Below, piece by piece: positions 1 to 8,583 of a stretch of 64,000 bases of DNA. The stretch covers positions 28,927-92,926 of the forward strand of contig NZ_JACCHQ010000029.1 of NCBI RefSeq assembly GCF_016031655.1, given 5' to 3'. Under the pieces are notes generated by a model that made no database searches, was not told where the DNA came from, and saw only the letters and a list, made by a program, of their open reading frames with translations. The position numbers and the translations under genes are program-made. The DNA is from Bradyrhizobium glycinis (lineage in GTDB: Bacteria > Pseudomonadota > Alphaproteobacteria > Rhizobiales > Xanthobacteraceae). Position 1 is the stretch's first letter. Every line of letters starts with the position of its first letter.

Positions 1-434
1 AGCACGGCTGCGACCAGGTCGTCTTCCTCGATGCGGTGGAGCGCCGCTACATCGAAGAGCTCGGCGGCATGAACGTGTTCTTCGTGTTCGACGATGGCTC
101 GCTGTCGACGCCGCCGCTCGGCACCATCCTGCCCGGCATCACCCGCGACTCCATCATCACGCTCGCCCGCGATGCCGGCAAGACGGTGCGCGAAGAACCC
201 TATTCGCTCGAGCAGTGGCGCAAGGATGCGGCGAGCGGCAAACTCAAGGAAGCCTTCGCCTGCGGCACCGCCGCCGTGATCTCGCCGATCGGCAAGGTGC
301 GTTCGGTCAGCGGCGACTTCGAGATTTCGGGCGGCGCCGCCGGCCCCGTCGCCATGGGCCTGCGCAAGCAGCTCGTCGACATCCAGTACGGCCGCACCAA
401 CGATCCGCACAACTGGATCCGCAAGGTGTTTTGA
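1..434 (+). CDS. ilvE: Branched-chain amino acid aminotransferase, C-terminal part
   Basis: This is the last 144 or so residues of a fold-type IV PLP aminotransferase; the gene enters from the left edge in the frame that begins at base 3. It catalyses the last step of Leu, Ile and Val synthesis and the first step of their breakdown, using 2-oxoglutarate/glutamate in the cytoplasm. Visible family features are the segment ELGGMNVFFVF, the PPLGTILPGITRDS loop, and EAFACGTAAVISPIG, the conserved turn that binds the PLP phosphate. The C-terminus (NDPHNWIRKVF) is like that of the long BCAT class. The catalytic lysine lies upstream of the window. The family assignment is firm; whether this copy is mainly biosynthetic cannot be told from here. 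Confidence 0.93.
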   Translation, partial: HGCDQVVFLDAVERRYIEELGGMNVFFVFDDGSLSTPPLGTILPGITRDSIITLARDAGKTVREEPYSLEQWRKDAASGKLKEAFACGTAAVISPIGKVRSVSGDFEISGGAAGPVAMGLRKQLVDIQYGRTNDPHNWIRKVF

Positions 435-435
435 G

Positions 436-558
436 GTCTCGTGTCCCGGACGCGCAAAGCGCGAGCCGGGACCCAGAGTGCCAGCGGCTGGACCCCGGAT
501 TAGCAGCGCACCACGCCGCCAAGAGGCGGCGCGTTGCGCAGCATCCGGGGAACACCAG
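436..558. repeat. Interspersed repeat, family C (GTGTCCCGGACGCG type)
   Basis: The gap after ilvE begins with GTCTCGTGTCCCGGACGCG and contains GAGCCGGGACCCAG and CGGCGCGTTGCGCAGCATCC, with internal inverted symmetry. A fuller copy of the same element, with the same opening and GAGCCGGGACCCAG core, lies at 16878-17019. It is non-coding and palindromic in character, like the extragenic repeats typical of Bradyrhizobium. Confidence 0.7.
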
Positions 559-642
559 GCGACAGGCCGGCATGCCATGAACGGCCCGCCACGATCCCGC
601 GACAAAGCCCGTAGACATTGACGCATCCTGGATATCGCGGTC

Positions 643-1167
643 ATGGCGACAAAGCTCTCCCAACCCATGAAATGGGTCGTTCTCGCCGCCATCACCGGCG
701 TTTGCGTTTTCGGCATCCTGGCCATCGGCCCGACCCACGAGGTCGCCGCGCAGGACCGCTCGCCGATCGTCGACGTCCGCACCAGCGATCCCGAGATGAA
801 CGCTGCGATCGCGCGGGCCCGCGCCACGCTCCCCACCTTCTGGACCTCCTATGAATCGCCAAAGCCGTCCGAGACCGGCCACGCCCTGAAGGTGCACTTC
901 ACGACCCGCAGGGGCGGCGAGCATGTCTGGATCGGCGAGCTGAAGAAGCAGCCCGGCGGGACGTATTCGGGCCTGTTCGCCAACGAACCGCGCGATTTGC
1001 CGGGCAAACACGCAGGCGACCCGGTCAAGTTCACCGCGGCCGACATCTCGGACTGGATGTTCATGCGGAACGGCAAGATCGTCGGCGGCGAAACCATCAA
1101 GCCGCTGCTCAAATCCATGCCGAAAGCCGACGCCGACGCGCTCCGGGCGCGGATGGAGCAGCCGTAA
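643..1167 (+). CDS. DUF2314 domain protein with N-terminal membrane anchor
   Basis: The protein has 174 residues. Residues 10-29 form one hydrophobic stretch (WVVLAAITGVCVFGILAIG), a signal anchor or uncleaved signal, after a short basic N-terminus. Residues about 47-165 match the DUF2314 pattern: MNAAIARARATLPTFW at the start of the domain, GGEHVWIGEL in the middle, and FTAADISDWMFMRNGKIVGG with a final T.KPLL near the end. The function of DUF2314 is unknown; members are often exported or linked to the envelope. It stands alone between a repeat and hisS, with no operon partner. The start follows the sequence GATATCGCGGTC with no strong ribosome site, so the start is likely but not certain. 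Confidence 0.75.
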   Translation: MATKLSQPMKWVVLAAITGVCVFGILAIGPTHEVAAQDRSPIVDVRTSDPEMNAAIARARATLPTFWTSYESPKPSETGHALKVHFTTRRGGEHVWIGELKKQPGGTYSGLFANEPRDLPGKHAGDPVKFTAADISDWMFMRNGKIVGGETIKPLLKSMPKADADALRARMEQP

Positions 1168-1176
1168 GTATAGGGC

Positions 1177-1273
1177 GTCATTCCGGGGCGCCCGAGGGGC
1201 GAACTATGGTGCGCAATCGCGCACCTAAGAATCTCGAGATTCCGGGTTCTCGTTTCGCGAGCCCCGGAATGAC
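1177..1273. repeat. Interspersed repeat, family A (GTCATTCCGGGG...CCCCGGAATGAC)
   Basis: An imperfect long inverted repeat: it opens with GTCATTCCGGGGCG and closes with GCCCCGGAATGAC, with GATTCCGGGTTCTCG near the middle. Further copies lie at 6526-6630, 8487-8565, 21102-21185 and 56724-56802. All are between genes. Confidence 0.8.
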
Positions 1274-1327
1274 GTCGGCCTCTAAGCCGCGGTTGCCGCC
1301 TCCCGCGCCGGCTGGTAAACGCCGCGC

Positions 1328-2848
1328 ATGGCCGAGAAACCCAAAAAACCCCAGAAACTGAAGGCGCGCCTGCCGCGCGGGCTTGAGGATCGCGATCCTG
1401 CCGCGATCCGGGCGACGCGCGAGATGGTCGAGAAGATCCGCGCCGTCTACGAGCTCTACGGTTTCGAGCCGGTGGAGACGCCGGCGATGGAATACACCGA
1501 CGCGCTCGGCAAATTCCTGCCCGACCAGGACCGTCCGAACGAGGGCGTGTTCTCGTTCCAGGACGACGACGAGCAATGGATCAGCCTGCGCTACGACCTG
1601 ACCGCGCCGCTCGCGCGTTACGTCGGTGAGCGCTACGGCACCGACGGTCTGGTTCTGCCCTATCGCAGCTACCGAGTCGGTTATGTCTTCCGCAACGAAA
1701 AGCCCGGTCCCGGCCGCTTCCGCCAGTTCATGCAGTTCGATGCCGATACGGTGGGCTCGGCGACGCCGGCGGCGGATGCCGAGATCTGCATGATGGCGGC
1801 GGACACGATGGAGGCGCTCGGTATCGCGCGCGGCCAGTACGTGGTGAAGGTGAACAATCGCAAGGTGCTCGACGGCGTTCTGGAGGCCATTGGCCTTGCG
1901 GGTGAGGACAATGCGGCGCGCAGACTGACCGTGCTGCGGGCGATCGACAAGCTCGACAAGTTTTCCGCGGACGAAGTGCGCAAGCTGCTCGGTCCCGGAC
2001 GCTGGGACGGCGGCGAGGAAGGCAAGGGCGACTTCACCAAAGGCGCCAATTTGAGCGCGGCGGAAGCCGACGTTGTTCTCGCCATCACCAAGCCGCGCGA
2101 GGATTGGAAAGAAGCAATTGCCGCAGCAGAAGCCTATCTCGCCAAGAGCGAGGTCGGCCAGGCCGGCGTCAGCGAGCTGGAAGAGATTGCAAAACTGGTC
2201 ACCGCGTCGGGCTATGGCGCGGATCGCATCAAGATCGATCCGTCCGTGGTGCGCGGCCTCGAATATTACACCGGCCCCGTGTACGAGGTCGAACTCCTCC
2301 TCGACACCAAGGACGAGAAGGGCCGCCCAGTGCGGTTCGGCTCAGTCGGCGGCGGCGGACGTTACGACGGCCTCGTCTCGCGCTTCCGCGGCGAGCCGGT
2401 GCCGGCAACCGGATTCTCGATCGGCGTGTCACGGCTGCAAGCGGCGCTGACGCTGCTCGGCAAGCTCGACACGCGGCCCGAATTCGGCCCCGTCGTCGTC
2501 ACCGTGTTCGACCGCGACCGCGTCGCCGACTACCAGAAGATGGTCGCGAGCTTGCGCACCGCCGGCATCCGCGCCGAGCTTTATCTCGGCAACCCAAAGA
2601 ACATGGGCAACCAGCTCAAATATGCCGACCGCCGCAACTCACCGTGCGTCATCATCCAGGGCTCGGACGAAAAGGCGCGCGGCGAGGTGCAGGTCAAGGA
2701 CCTGATCGAAGGCGCCAAGGCGGCCGCCGCGATCGCTTCCAACCAGGAATGGCGCGAGACCCGGCCGGCACAGTTCTCGTGCAGCGAAGCCGATCTCGTC
2801 GCCAAGGTGCGCGAGGTCCTGGCCCGCCATGACGTGAAGTGGGGCTAG
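1328..2848 (+). CDS. hisS: Histidine-tRNA ligase
   Basis: A class II aminoacyl-tRNA synthetase of 506 residues that charges tRNA-His in the cytoplasm. The sequence shows motif 2 as GYVFRNEKPGPGRFRQFMQFD, cut here as VFRNEKPGPGRFRQF, the histidine-specific loop GLEYYTGPVYEVE (about residue 317), and motif 3 GFSIGVSRL. The C-terminal anticodon-binding domain follows (VVVTVFDRDRV onward, NPKNMGNQLKYADRR). At 506 residues it is longer than the E. coli enzyme of about 424, which is normal for alphaproteobacterial HisS. No hisG lies next to it in this window, and it is transcribed on its own. The start ATG at 1328 gives the expected lysine/proline-rich N-terminus but has only a weak ribosome site. 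Confidence 0.96.
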   Translation: MAEKPKKPQKLKARLPRGLEDRDPAAIRATREMVEKIRAVYELYGFEPVETPAMEYTDALGKFLPDQDRPNEGVFSFQDDDEQWISLRYDLTAPLARYVGERYGTDGLVLPYRSYRVGYVFRNEKPGPGRFRQFMQFDADTVGSATPAADAEICMMAADTMEALGIARGQYVVKVNNRKVLDGVLEAIGLAGEDNAARRLTVLRAIDKLDKFSADEVRKLLGPGRWDGGEEGKGDFTKGANLSAAEADVVLAITKPREDWKEAIAAAEAYLAKSEVGQAGVSELEEIAKLVTASGYGADRIKIDPSVVRGLEYYTGPVYEVELLLDTKDEKGRPVRFGSVGGGGRYDGLVSRFRGEPVPATGFSIGVSRLQAALTLLGKLDTRPEFGPVVVTVFDRDRVADYQKMVASLRTAGIRAELYLGNPKNMGNQLKYADRRNSPCVIIQGSDEKARGEVQVKDLIEGAKAAAAIASNQEWRETRPAQFSCSEADLVAKVREVLARHDVKWG

Positions 2849-2862
2849 CTATTCGCCTCGAT

Positions 2863-2934
2863 CGTCATGCGCGGGCTTGACCCGCGCATCCATCTTCAAA
2901 ATGATGGATTGCCGGGTCAAGCCCGGCAATGACG
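2863..2934. repeat. Interspersed repeat, family B (CGTCATGCGCGGGCTTGACCCGCGCATCCATC)
   Basis: A compact element made of two hairpin-like halves: GCGCGGGCTTGACCCGCGC and GCCGGGTCAAGCCCGGC, ending in AATGACGA. Related copies lie at 4605-4751, 13368-13443, 20433-20520, 36679-36720 and 54992-55091. Confidence 0.8.
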
Positions 2935-2967
2935 AGTGGACGAGGAAAGAGCAACAGGGAGACGACG

Positions 2968-3171
2968 ATGCCTGAGATCACCATCAGCATGGCCGAAGGC
3001 CGTACCGATGAGCAGAAGGCCGGCATGATGCGCGACATCACCCAGGCGCTGGTGAAGAACCTCGGTATCGATGCCGATGCCGTCGTCATCCAGATCAATG
3101 AAGCCCCGCTCCGCCACAAGATGAAGGGCGGCAAGACCTTCGTGGAGCGCGCGGCGGCCGCGAAAAAATAG
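2968..3171 (+). CDS. 4-oxalocrotonate tautomerase family protein
   Basis: A 67-residue protein starting MPEITISMAEGRT. After removal of Met the N-terminal proline becomes the general base of the tautomerase superfamily, and the length fits the 4-OT class (about 62 residues, hexameric). The rest follows the family pattern, with an amphipathic helix (DEQKAGMMRDITQALVKNL) and a second strand (AVVIQINEAP). The start at 2968 is chosen because it puts Pro right after Met; an upstream in-frame ATG at 2929 would hide it. The ribosome site is GGGAGACGACG just ahead. The physiological substrate cannot be inferred; there are no aromatic-catabolism genes nearby. Confidence 0.88.
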   Translation: MPEITISMAEGRTDEQKAGMMRDITQALVKNLGIDADAVVIQINEAPLRHKMKGGKTFVERAAAAKK

Positions 3172-3252
3172 CCATTGCCGTTGCGGCAAACGCCGCTGTC
3201 GTCCCGGACAAGCGTCAGCGCAGGTCGGGGACGACACTGAGTGTGAGGGTCC

Positions 3253-3660
3253 ATGGACGCACGCGACTTCATCACAACAGGCATGAGCGCCGAGCGCACG
3301 CTGGTGGTGCCGGTGGAGCGCACCGTCGGGCATTTCGTGCCCGGTATGCCGTTTGTCTACGCGACCCCGATGATGATCCTGGAGATGGAGATGACATCGG
3401 GCGATGCGATCCGCTCAGCGCTCCAGCCGGGCTGGGTCACTGTCGGTACCGAGGTCGACATCCGCCATCTTGCCGCCGCGCTCGTCGGCGCGACCGTGCG
3501 GACCACCGCAAAGGTGGTCGCGGTCGAGCGCCGCGTCATCCGCTTCGAGGTCGAGGCGTTCGAGGGCACGCGCAAGCTCGGCGAAGGCCGCCACGCGCGC
3601 GGGCTCGTCAATGTCGAGATGTTCAACAAGCGACTGGGGGCAAAGCCCGGAGTTTCGTAG
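3253..3660 (+). CDS. Thioesterase family protein, FlK-like hot-dog fold
   Basis: A 135-residue single hot-dog protein. The pattern VYATPMMILEMEMTS carries the Thr and Glu, and GEGRHARGLVNVEMF the His, in the positions of the catalytic Thr-Glu-His set of fluoroacetyl-CoA thioesterase FlK and its relatives. GWVTVGTEVDIRHLAA and the ending MFNKRL are also usual in this family. It probably hydrolyses a small acyl-CoA in the cytoplasm; the actual substrate is unknown, since most FlK-like proteins do not act on fluoroacetyl-CoA. It starts 82 bases after the tautomerase on the same strand and could share its transcript, although a repeat fragment lies between them. Confidence 0.82.
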   Translation: MDARDFITTGMSAERTLVVPVERTVGHFVPGMPFVYATPMMILEMEMTSGDAIRSALQPGWVTVGTEVDIRHLAAALVGATVRTTAKVVAVERRVIRFEVEAFEGTRKLGEGRHARGLVNVEMFNKRLGAKPGVS

Positions 3661-3748
3661 GGTGGATTAGCCGAAGGCGTAATCCACCAACTTCATTCCG
3701 CAATCGCTGAGACCATGGTGGGTTACGGCTTCGCCTAACCCACCCTAC
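3657..3748. repeat. Interspersed repeat, family D (GTAGGGTGG...CCACCCTAC)
   Basis: A long inverted repeat in the gap between two convergent genes. The left arm reads GTAGGGTGGATTAGCC and the right arm GCCTAACCCACCCTAC, each with its own small inner hairpin (GCCGAAGGC, GGCTTCGCC). It overlaps the last codon of the thioesterase gene. A second member lies at 14602-14691. The RNA hairpin could serve as a bidirectional terminator or mRNA end, but there is no T-run. Confidence 0.8.
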
Positions 3749-3757
3749 CGCACCGTC

Positions 3758-4582
3758 TTACTTCGCCAATTCCTTCGACCGCTGCGTCGCCGCGGCGATC
3801 GCGCGGATCATGAGATCGCGCAATCCCGGCTCGCCCATCAGCACGCCGAGCGCTGCGGCCGTGGTGCCGCCGGGCGAGGTGACGTTCTGGCGCAACGTGC
3901 TCGACGGAAGCTCCGACTGGTGCAGCAGCTCGCCGGAGCCGGCGACGGTCTCGCGGGCGAGCCGCGTCGCCAGGGCTTCGGGCAATCCCGCCTCAATGCC
4001 GGCGCGGGCGAGCTCTTCGGCGAGCAGGAACACATAGGCCGGGCCCGAGCCGGACACGGCGGTGACCGCGTCCATCAATCCTTCGTCCTCGACCCATTCG
4101 ACCGCGCCGGTGGCGCGCAGCAGCGCATCGGCCACCGCGCGCTGCGCGGCGCTGACGTCGTCCGCCGCAACGGCGACGGTGATGCCGCGGCCGATCGCGG
4201 CCGGCGTGTTCGGCATCGCGCGCACCACGGCGCCGCCGCAGACCTGCTGGAGCGCGGCGATCGTGGTGCCCGCCATGATCGAGACCACCGAGGTCTTGTC
4301 CGAGACGAACGGCTTCAGCTTGGCGCCGGCCTCGCGGAACATCTGCGGCTTCACCGCCACGACGAGTGTCTCGACAACGCCGGCAGTGCTCACATCAGGA
4401 TTGAGCACGACGCCCTTGGCGGCCAGCGCGGAGATCTCCGGCGCAATGTGCGGATCGATCACCGCGACGCGGCGCGGATCGAGCCCGCCTGCCAGCCATC
4501 CCGTGAGCATCGCGCCGCCCATCTTGCCGGCGCCAGCGAGCAGGATGGTGCCGGAGATGCTTTGGAGAGGATTGTTTGCCAT
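3758..4582 (-). CDS. proC: Pyrroline-5-carboxylate reductase
   Basis: A cytoplasmic NAD(P)H-dependent enzyme that makes the last step to proline. The Rossmann nucleotide site is ILLAGAGKMGGAMLTGW near the N-terminus. VVAVKPQ, RAMPNTPAAIGRG and AVSGSGPAYVFLLAEEL (the family signature region) follow, and TSPGGTTAAALGVL lies in the C-terminal dimer domain. With the start at 4582 it has 274 residues, the usual size. An earlier in-frame ATG at 4609 would add nine residues that fall inside a repeat, so the shorter form is preferred; neither has a strong ribosome site. It converges on the thioesterase gene across a family D repeat and is not part of an obvious operon. Confidence 0.94.
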   Translation of the reverse strand: MANNPLQSISGTILLAGAGKMGGAMLTGWLAGGLDPRRVAVIDPHIAPEISALAAKGVVLNPDVSTAGVVETLVVAVKPQMFREAGAKLKPFVSDKTSVVSIMAGTTIAALQQVCGGAVVRAMPNTPAAIGRGITVAVAADDVSAAQRAVADALLRATGAVEWVEDEGLMDAVTAVSGSGPAYVFLLAEELARAGIEAGLPEALATRLARETVAGSGELLHQSELPSSTLRQNVTSPGGTTAAALGVLMGEPGLRDLMIRAIAAATQRSKELAK

Positions 4583-4604
4583 CGCCGTTGCCACACACTC
4601 AGGC

Positions 4605-4751
4605 GTCATCCCCGCGAAGGCGGGGATCCATAACCACAGGCGGTTCTAGTGGATCGAGGTGTTGGCAACAAGCCGCGTGCTACAAGTGGCCATCACGCCG
4701 GATGGATCCCGGATCGGCGCGCGCTTTGGGCGCGCTTGTCCGGGATGACGT
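4605..4751. repeat. Interspersed repeat, family B variant
   Basis: Begins GTCATCCCCGCGAAGGCGGGGATCC and ends GCGCGCTTTGGGCGCGCTTGTCCGGGATGACG, cut here to the arms CCCCGCGAAGGCGGGG and CGCGCTTTGGGCGCG. It fills the gap between proC and the YbjN-domain gene and may separate their transcripts. Confidence 0.65.
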
Positions 4752-4787
4752 AGGGAGGGAGCTGCGGCTCCCCATGCATTGCGAGCC

Positions 4788-5288
4788 CTACGCTTCTCCG
4801 ACCGTATCGAACATCGCCGCGTCCATCGCCTCCGCCGTGCTCTTGCCGGCCCACACCACGAACTGGAACGCCGGGAAGTAGCGCTCGCAGGCATGAATGG
4901 CGCCGGCGAGCATGACTTCGCATTGCGCGGGCGAGGCGGTGAGGCCGCCCGGCAGCACCAGCGCCTGACGGTGCATCACCATGCCGGTGTTGGTCCACAG
5001 GTCGAAATGGCCGACCCAGAGCTGCTCGTTCACGGCAGCGACGAGCCGCTGCACCTCGCTGCGGCGCGCGAGCGGAATCTTCATGTCGAAGGCGCAGGCC
5101 AGATGCAGCGCCTCGATCTCCCCCATCCAGGTGAAGGAGAGCTGGTAGTCGGTCCATTGCCCCTTGGAGACAATGGTGAGCTCGTCCTCGCCGGAACGTT
5201 CGAACGGCCAGTTGTTGCTGGCGGCGATGTCCTCGACCACCGCGAGCGGATGGTTCCTGGAATCGATAGTGCCTTCGAGCAGGGACAT
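4788..5288 (-). CDS. YbjN domain-containing protein
   Basis: A 166-residue soluble protein. The N-terminal half (HPLAVVEDIAASNNWPFER, then WTDYQLSFTW) and the C-terminal helices (EVQRLVAAVNEQLWVGHFDLW; CERYFPAFQFVVWAGKS) follow the YbjN pattern, a fold related to type III secretion chaperones. The start at 5288 is supported by AGAGGTCGAG about ten bases ahead. A longer reading from 5330 would add a basic tail with no ribosome site. The function of YbjN proteins in Alphaproteobacteria is not known; in Bradyrhizobium relatives this gene usually lies near proC, and here it is directly upstream of proC on the same strand, but a repeat element lies between the two. Confidence 0.83.
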   Translation of the reverse strand: MSLLEGTIDSRNHPLAVVEDIAASNNWPFERSGEDELTIVSKGQWTDYQLSFTWMGEIEALHLACAFDMKIPLARRSEVQRLVAAVNEQLWVGHFDLWTNTGMVMHRQALVLPGGLTASPAQCEVMLAGAIHACERYFPAFQFVVWAGKSTAEAMDAAMFDTVGEA

Positions 5289-5728
5289 GCCGTCTCGACC
5301 TCTTGCCTTCTTGTTGTCTTTGATACGCACGCGGTTGGGCCCGACGCGCGCTCCCTAAACGTCGCTACGGCGTCCCCTCGAAATCGCCTTTGCAATCTCC
5401 TCAGAGTCGCTGTTGCGATCCCTCGGATCAGCGCGGGCCTGTCGCGGATCAAGTGATGTGATTTGCGGAATCTGCGCAACGGGGTCGCGAGTCCGTCCAC
5501 AAGCCAGGACTCGTTCGTCCACAGCTCATCTCCGCCACAATTCTTAACAGACGAGAACAAACCGGAATCGGATTCCGCAAAAGCGCCCGCCGCAAATTCC
5601 GCCGGGCGAGGGCGGGACCGCCGTGCGGGCATGGGACCATGCGCTCTGCCCATGCGGAACGCGCTTGCCGCGCCGCCATGCCGGCGGCATAGTTCCGCCC
5701 AGGCCGTTCATTCCGGACGGCCGATGTT

Positions 5729-5878
5729 CTCAGGGCGGGGTGAAAGTCCCCACCGGCGGTAAGGGCCGAAAGGCCCAAGCCCGCGAGCGCCTTCCGCGAG
5801 GGTTATCCCGAAGGGAAGGGTCAGCAGATTCGGTGCGACTCCGAAGCCGACGGTTAAAGTCCGGATGAAAGAGAACGG
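5729..5878 (+). promoter_or_regulatory. FMN riboswitch (RFN element)
   Basis: The conserved blocks of the FMN aptamer occur in order: AGGGCGGGGTGAAAGTCCCC, CACCGGCGGTAAGGG, AGCCCGCGAGCG, a variable stem (CGAGGGTTATCCCG), GGTCAGCAGATTCGGTG, ACTCCGAAGCCGACGGTTAAAGTCCGGATGAAAGAGA (given here as pieces around GCCGACGGT and AAAGTCCGGATG). Binding of FMN in the nascent leader lowers expression of the downstream gene. It lies 81 bases ahead of ribH and a terminator-like hairpin sits between them. The 400 bases before it (5331-5728) hold no gene that I can support. Confidence 0.96.
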
Positions 5879-5885
5879 TCGCTGG

Positions 5886-5913
5886 CAGACGCATCGCGAG
5901 GTGCGGCTGTTTT
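5886..5913 (+). terminator. Putative riboswitch-controlled terminator
   Basis: Just after the FMN aptamer, CAGACGCA and TGCGGCTG pair (seven base pairs with one A-G mismatch) around the loop TCGCGAGG, followed by TTTT. This is a plausible expression platform that stops transcription when FMN is bound. The stem is moderate, so translational control of the ribosome site further down remains possible. Confidence 0.55.
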
Positions 5914-5958
5914 GTCGTTCCGTGTGCCCTGATTCTGGTCCTTAAACCGAGGAAAGCC

Positions 5959-6519
5959 ATGAATCAGATGCTGCAAGATCCCCAAACCGAAACGTCCCAC
6001 ACACAGCCGCCGCCGGTTCCCGCGGACCCGGCACCTTCGCATCCGCGCTTCGCCAAGCCGCAGCGGGTGGCCTTCGTGCAGGCCTGCTGGCACTGCGACG
6101 TTGTCGCGGAAGCCCGCATCGCCTTCATGAAGGAGGCGGAAGCCCGCCACCTCACCCACGTCGATGTGTTCGAGGTGCCGGGCTCGTTCGAGATCCCGCT
6201 GCACGCGCAGGTCCTCGCCAAGACGCGGCGCTACACCGCGATCGTCGCGGCCGGCCTCGTCGTCGACGGCGGCATCTACCGCCATGAATTCGTCGCCGAC
6301 ACCGTGATCAAGGCGCTGATGGACGTGCAGCTGCGCACCGAGGTGCCGGTGTTCTCGGCCGTGCTGACGCCGCAGCAATTCCACGAGACCGAGGTGCACT
6401 ACGACTTCTTCCGCAAGCACTTTGCGATCAAGGGCGTCGAGGTCGCGACCGCCTGCGCGGAGACGTTGCACGGCCTGGAGCGGCTGCGCGGCCAGGTCGC
6501 GGCGGGGATCGTGGGGTAG
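5959..6519 (+). CDS. ribH: 6,7-dimethyl-8-ribityllumazine synthase, type II (RibH2)
   Basis: A 186-residue enzyme that condenses 5-amino-6-ribitylaminouracil with 3,4-dihydroxy-2-butanone 4-phosphate, the next to last step of riboflavin synthesis. FVQACWHCDVV, VFEVPGSFEIPLHAQ, VAAGLVVDGGIYRHEFVAD and VPVFSAVLTPQQFHE follow the lumazine synthase fold. The Trp in ACWHCD, where type I enzymes have Phe, and the HYDFFRKHFAIKG ending point to the type II class known from Brucella and Mesorhizobium as RibH2. About 38 Pro-rich residues precede the core. The ribosome site GAGGAAAGCC supports the start. It stands alone under the FMN riboswitch, away from other rib genes, as is known for RibH2 in rhizobia. 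Confidence 0.94.
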   Translation: MNQMLQDPQTETSHTQPPPVPADPAPSHPRFAKPQRVAFVQACWHCDVVAEARIAFMKEAEARHLTHVDVFEVPGSFEIPLHAQVLAKTRRYTAIVAAGLVVDGGIYRHEFVADTVIKALMDVQLRTEVPVFSAVLTPQQFHETEVHYDFFRKHFAIKGVEVATACAETLHGLERLRGQVAAGIVG

Positions 6520-6525
6520 GCAATG

Positions 6526-6630
6526 GTCATTCCGGGGCGCGCGAAGCGCGAACCCGGAATCCATTGATCGACAAGAAATTGCTGCAGGATGGATTCCGGG
6601 TTCGGCGCTGGCGCGCCGCCCCGGAATGAC
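6526..6630. repeat. Interspersed repeat, family A
   Basis: Opens GTCATTCCGGGGCGCGCG and closes CCGCCCCGGAATGAC, with GGATTCCGGG near the centre. It sits between convergent ribH and prs. Confidence 0.8.
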
Positions 6631-6634
6631 GGTG

Positions 6635-7588
<954 letters not shown>

Positions 7589-7782
7589 GGACGCTTCCTC
7601 CCGCGCTTTGCTGGATACGACCTTCAACATCAGAAAATACCCGCTGGCAGCACGGTTACGACGGGCGAGGAAATATCAGGCGGAAGGCCGCAATGGCAAC
7701 CCGGGATGCTACGTTTTCCCTTTGAAAATCCTGAGTCGGGCCAACGGCTTGGCCGCAAGTTGGGGCCGTGGTTTAGCGGGGG

Positions 7783-8412
7783 TTATGGCTCGGCATAGCC
7801 GAGCACTGATGCCGACATATCCGGCGCGGGAGCGTCCTTGACGACACCGGCCACCGCCGGTCCCCGCAATGCCGGAGCCGCGCCAGGGGCATCCGGCGTT
7901 CCGTTGATCATGTTGGAAAGTCCGCTGAATCCGGCCTGGGCGATCTTCCGCAGCACGAGGTCGTCGGCAGCAGCCCAGGCATCACGTGTCGCGTCGCGCC
8001 CAGCCTTGGCCGAGGTCGGTTCCTCGCCGGACAGGCGCAGCGCGCGCTGTTGGTTGGCGTCGTAGACGTCCCAGACCCAGGCGATCACGGTCTTGCCGCG
8101 CACCACCTGGGCGGAGAGGTAGCTGCGCACACGATAGGCAGCCGTGCCCTCGCGGGAGACCACGGACAGGCTGCGCAGCTTGGATTCGCTGTCGAGCACG
8201 CCGACCATGCGGTCGAACACTTGCGGTGGCGGCCCGTCGATCGATTCGAAGGCGACCGTGGCTCCGCTGCTGGCGCTCGGGGCCATCGCATAGGAATTGA
8301 CGGCACTGCCGCCACCACCGGCGCAGCCGCCCAGCGCGGCCGCTGCCGCCAGCAGCATGACGGCCAGCACGCGCGAACCCGCGCGGCGGAAGATGAATGA
8401 CGCGTCCCTCAT
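7783..8412 (-). CDS. Putative lipoprotein of unknown function
   Basis: A 209-residue exported protein. The N-terminus has Arg residues, a hydrophobic stretch (VLAVMLLAAAAALGG) and a lipobox LGGC with the lipidated Cys near residue 30, so it should be anchored in the membrane by the Lgt pathway (lgt is nearby at 10487-11332). The mature part is alpha/beta in look (PPPQVFDRMVGVLDSESKLRS; YLSAQVVRGKTVIAWVWDVYD) and ends in an Ala/Pro-rich tail. Related proteins appear in Bradyrhizobium only as hypotheticals as far as I know. The start has no clear ribosome site. The gene has no operon partner. Confidence 0.75.
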   Translation of the reverse strand: MRDASFIFRRAGSRVLAVMLLAAAAALGGCAGGGGSAVNSYAMAPSASSGATVAFESIDGPPPQVFDRMVGVLDSESKLRSLSVVSREGTAAYRVRSYLSAQVVRGKTVIAWVWDVYDANQQRALRLSGEEPTSAKAGRDATRDAWAAADDLVLRKIAQAGFSGLSNMINGTPDAPGAAPALRGPAVAGVVKDAPAPDMSASVLGYAEP

Positions 8413-8486
8413 TATGGAGGGCAGCGATATCGTTAAAATCGATTAAGGTCTAGGGCGGGCGCGACACAGGCCACTGTCTGCGCACG

Positions 8487-8565
8487 GTCATTCCGGGGCG
8501 CGCCTACTTGGCGCGAACCCGGAATCCATTTCTCCGGGTTCTCGCTTCGCGAGCCCCGGAATGAC
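8487..8565. repeat. Interspersed repeat, family A
   Basis: GTCATTCCGGGGCGCGCC at one end, GAGCCCCGGAATGAC at the other, with GAACCCGGAATCC in the middle. It sits between the lipoprotein gene and pgeF. Confidence 0.8.
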
Positions 8566-8583
8566 ACGGGGTTGCCCCTGTGT

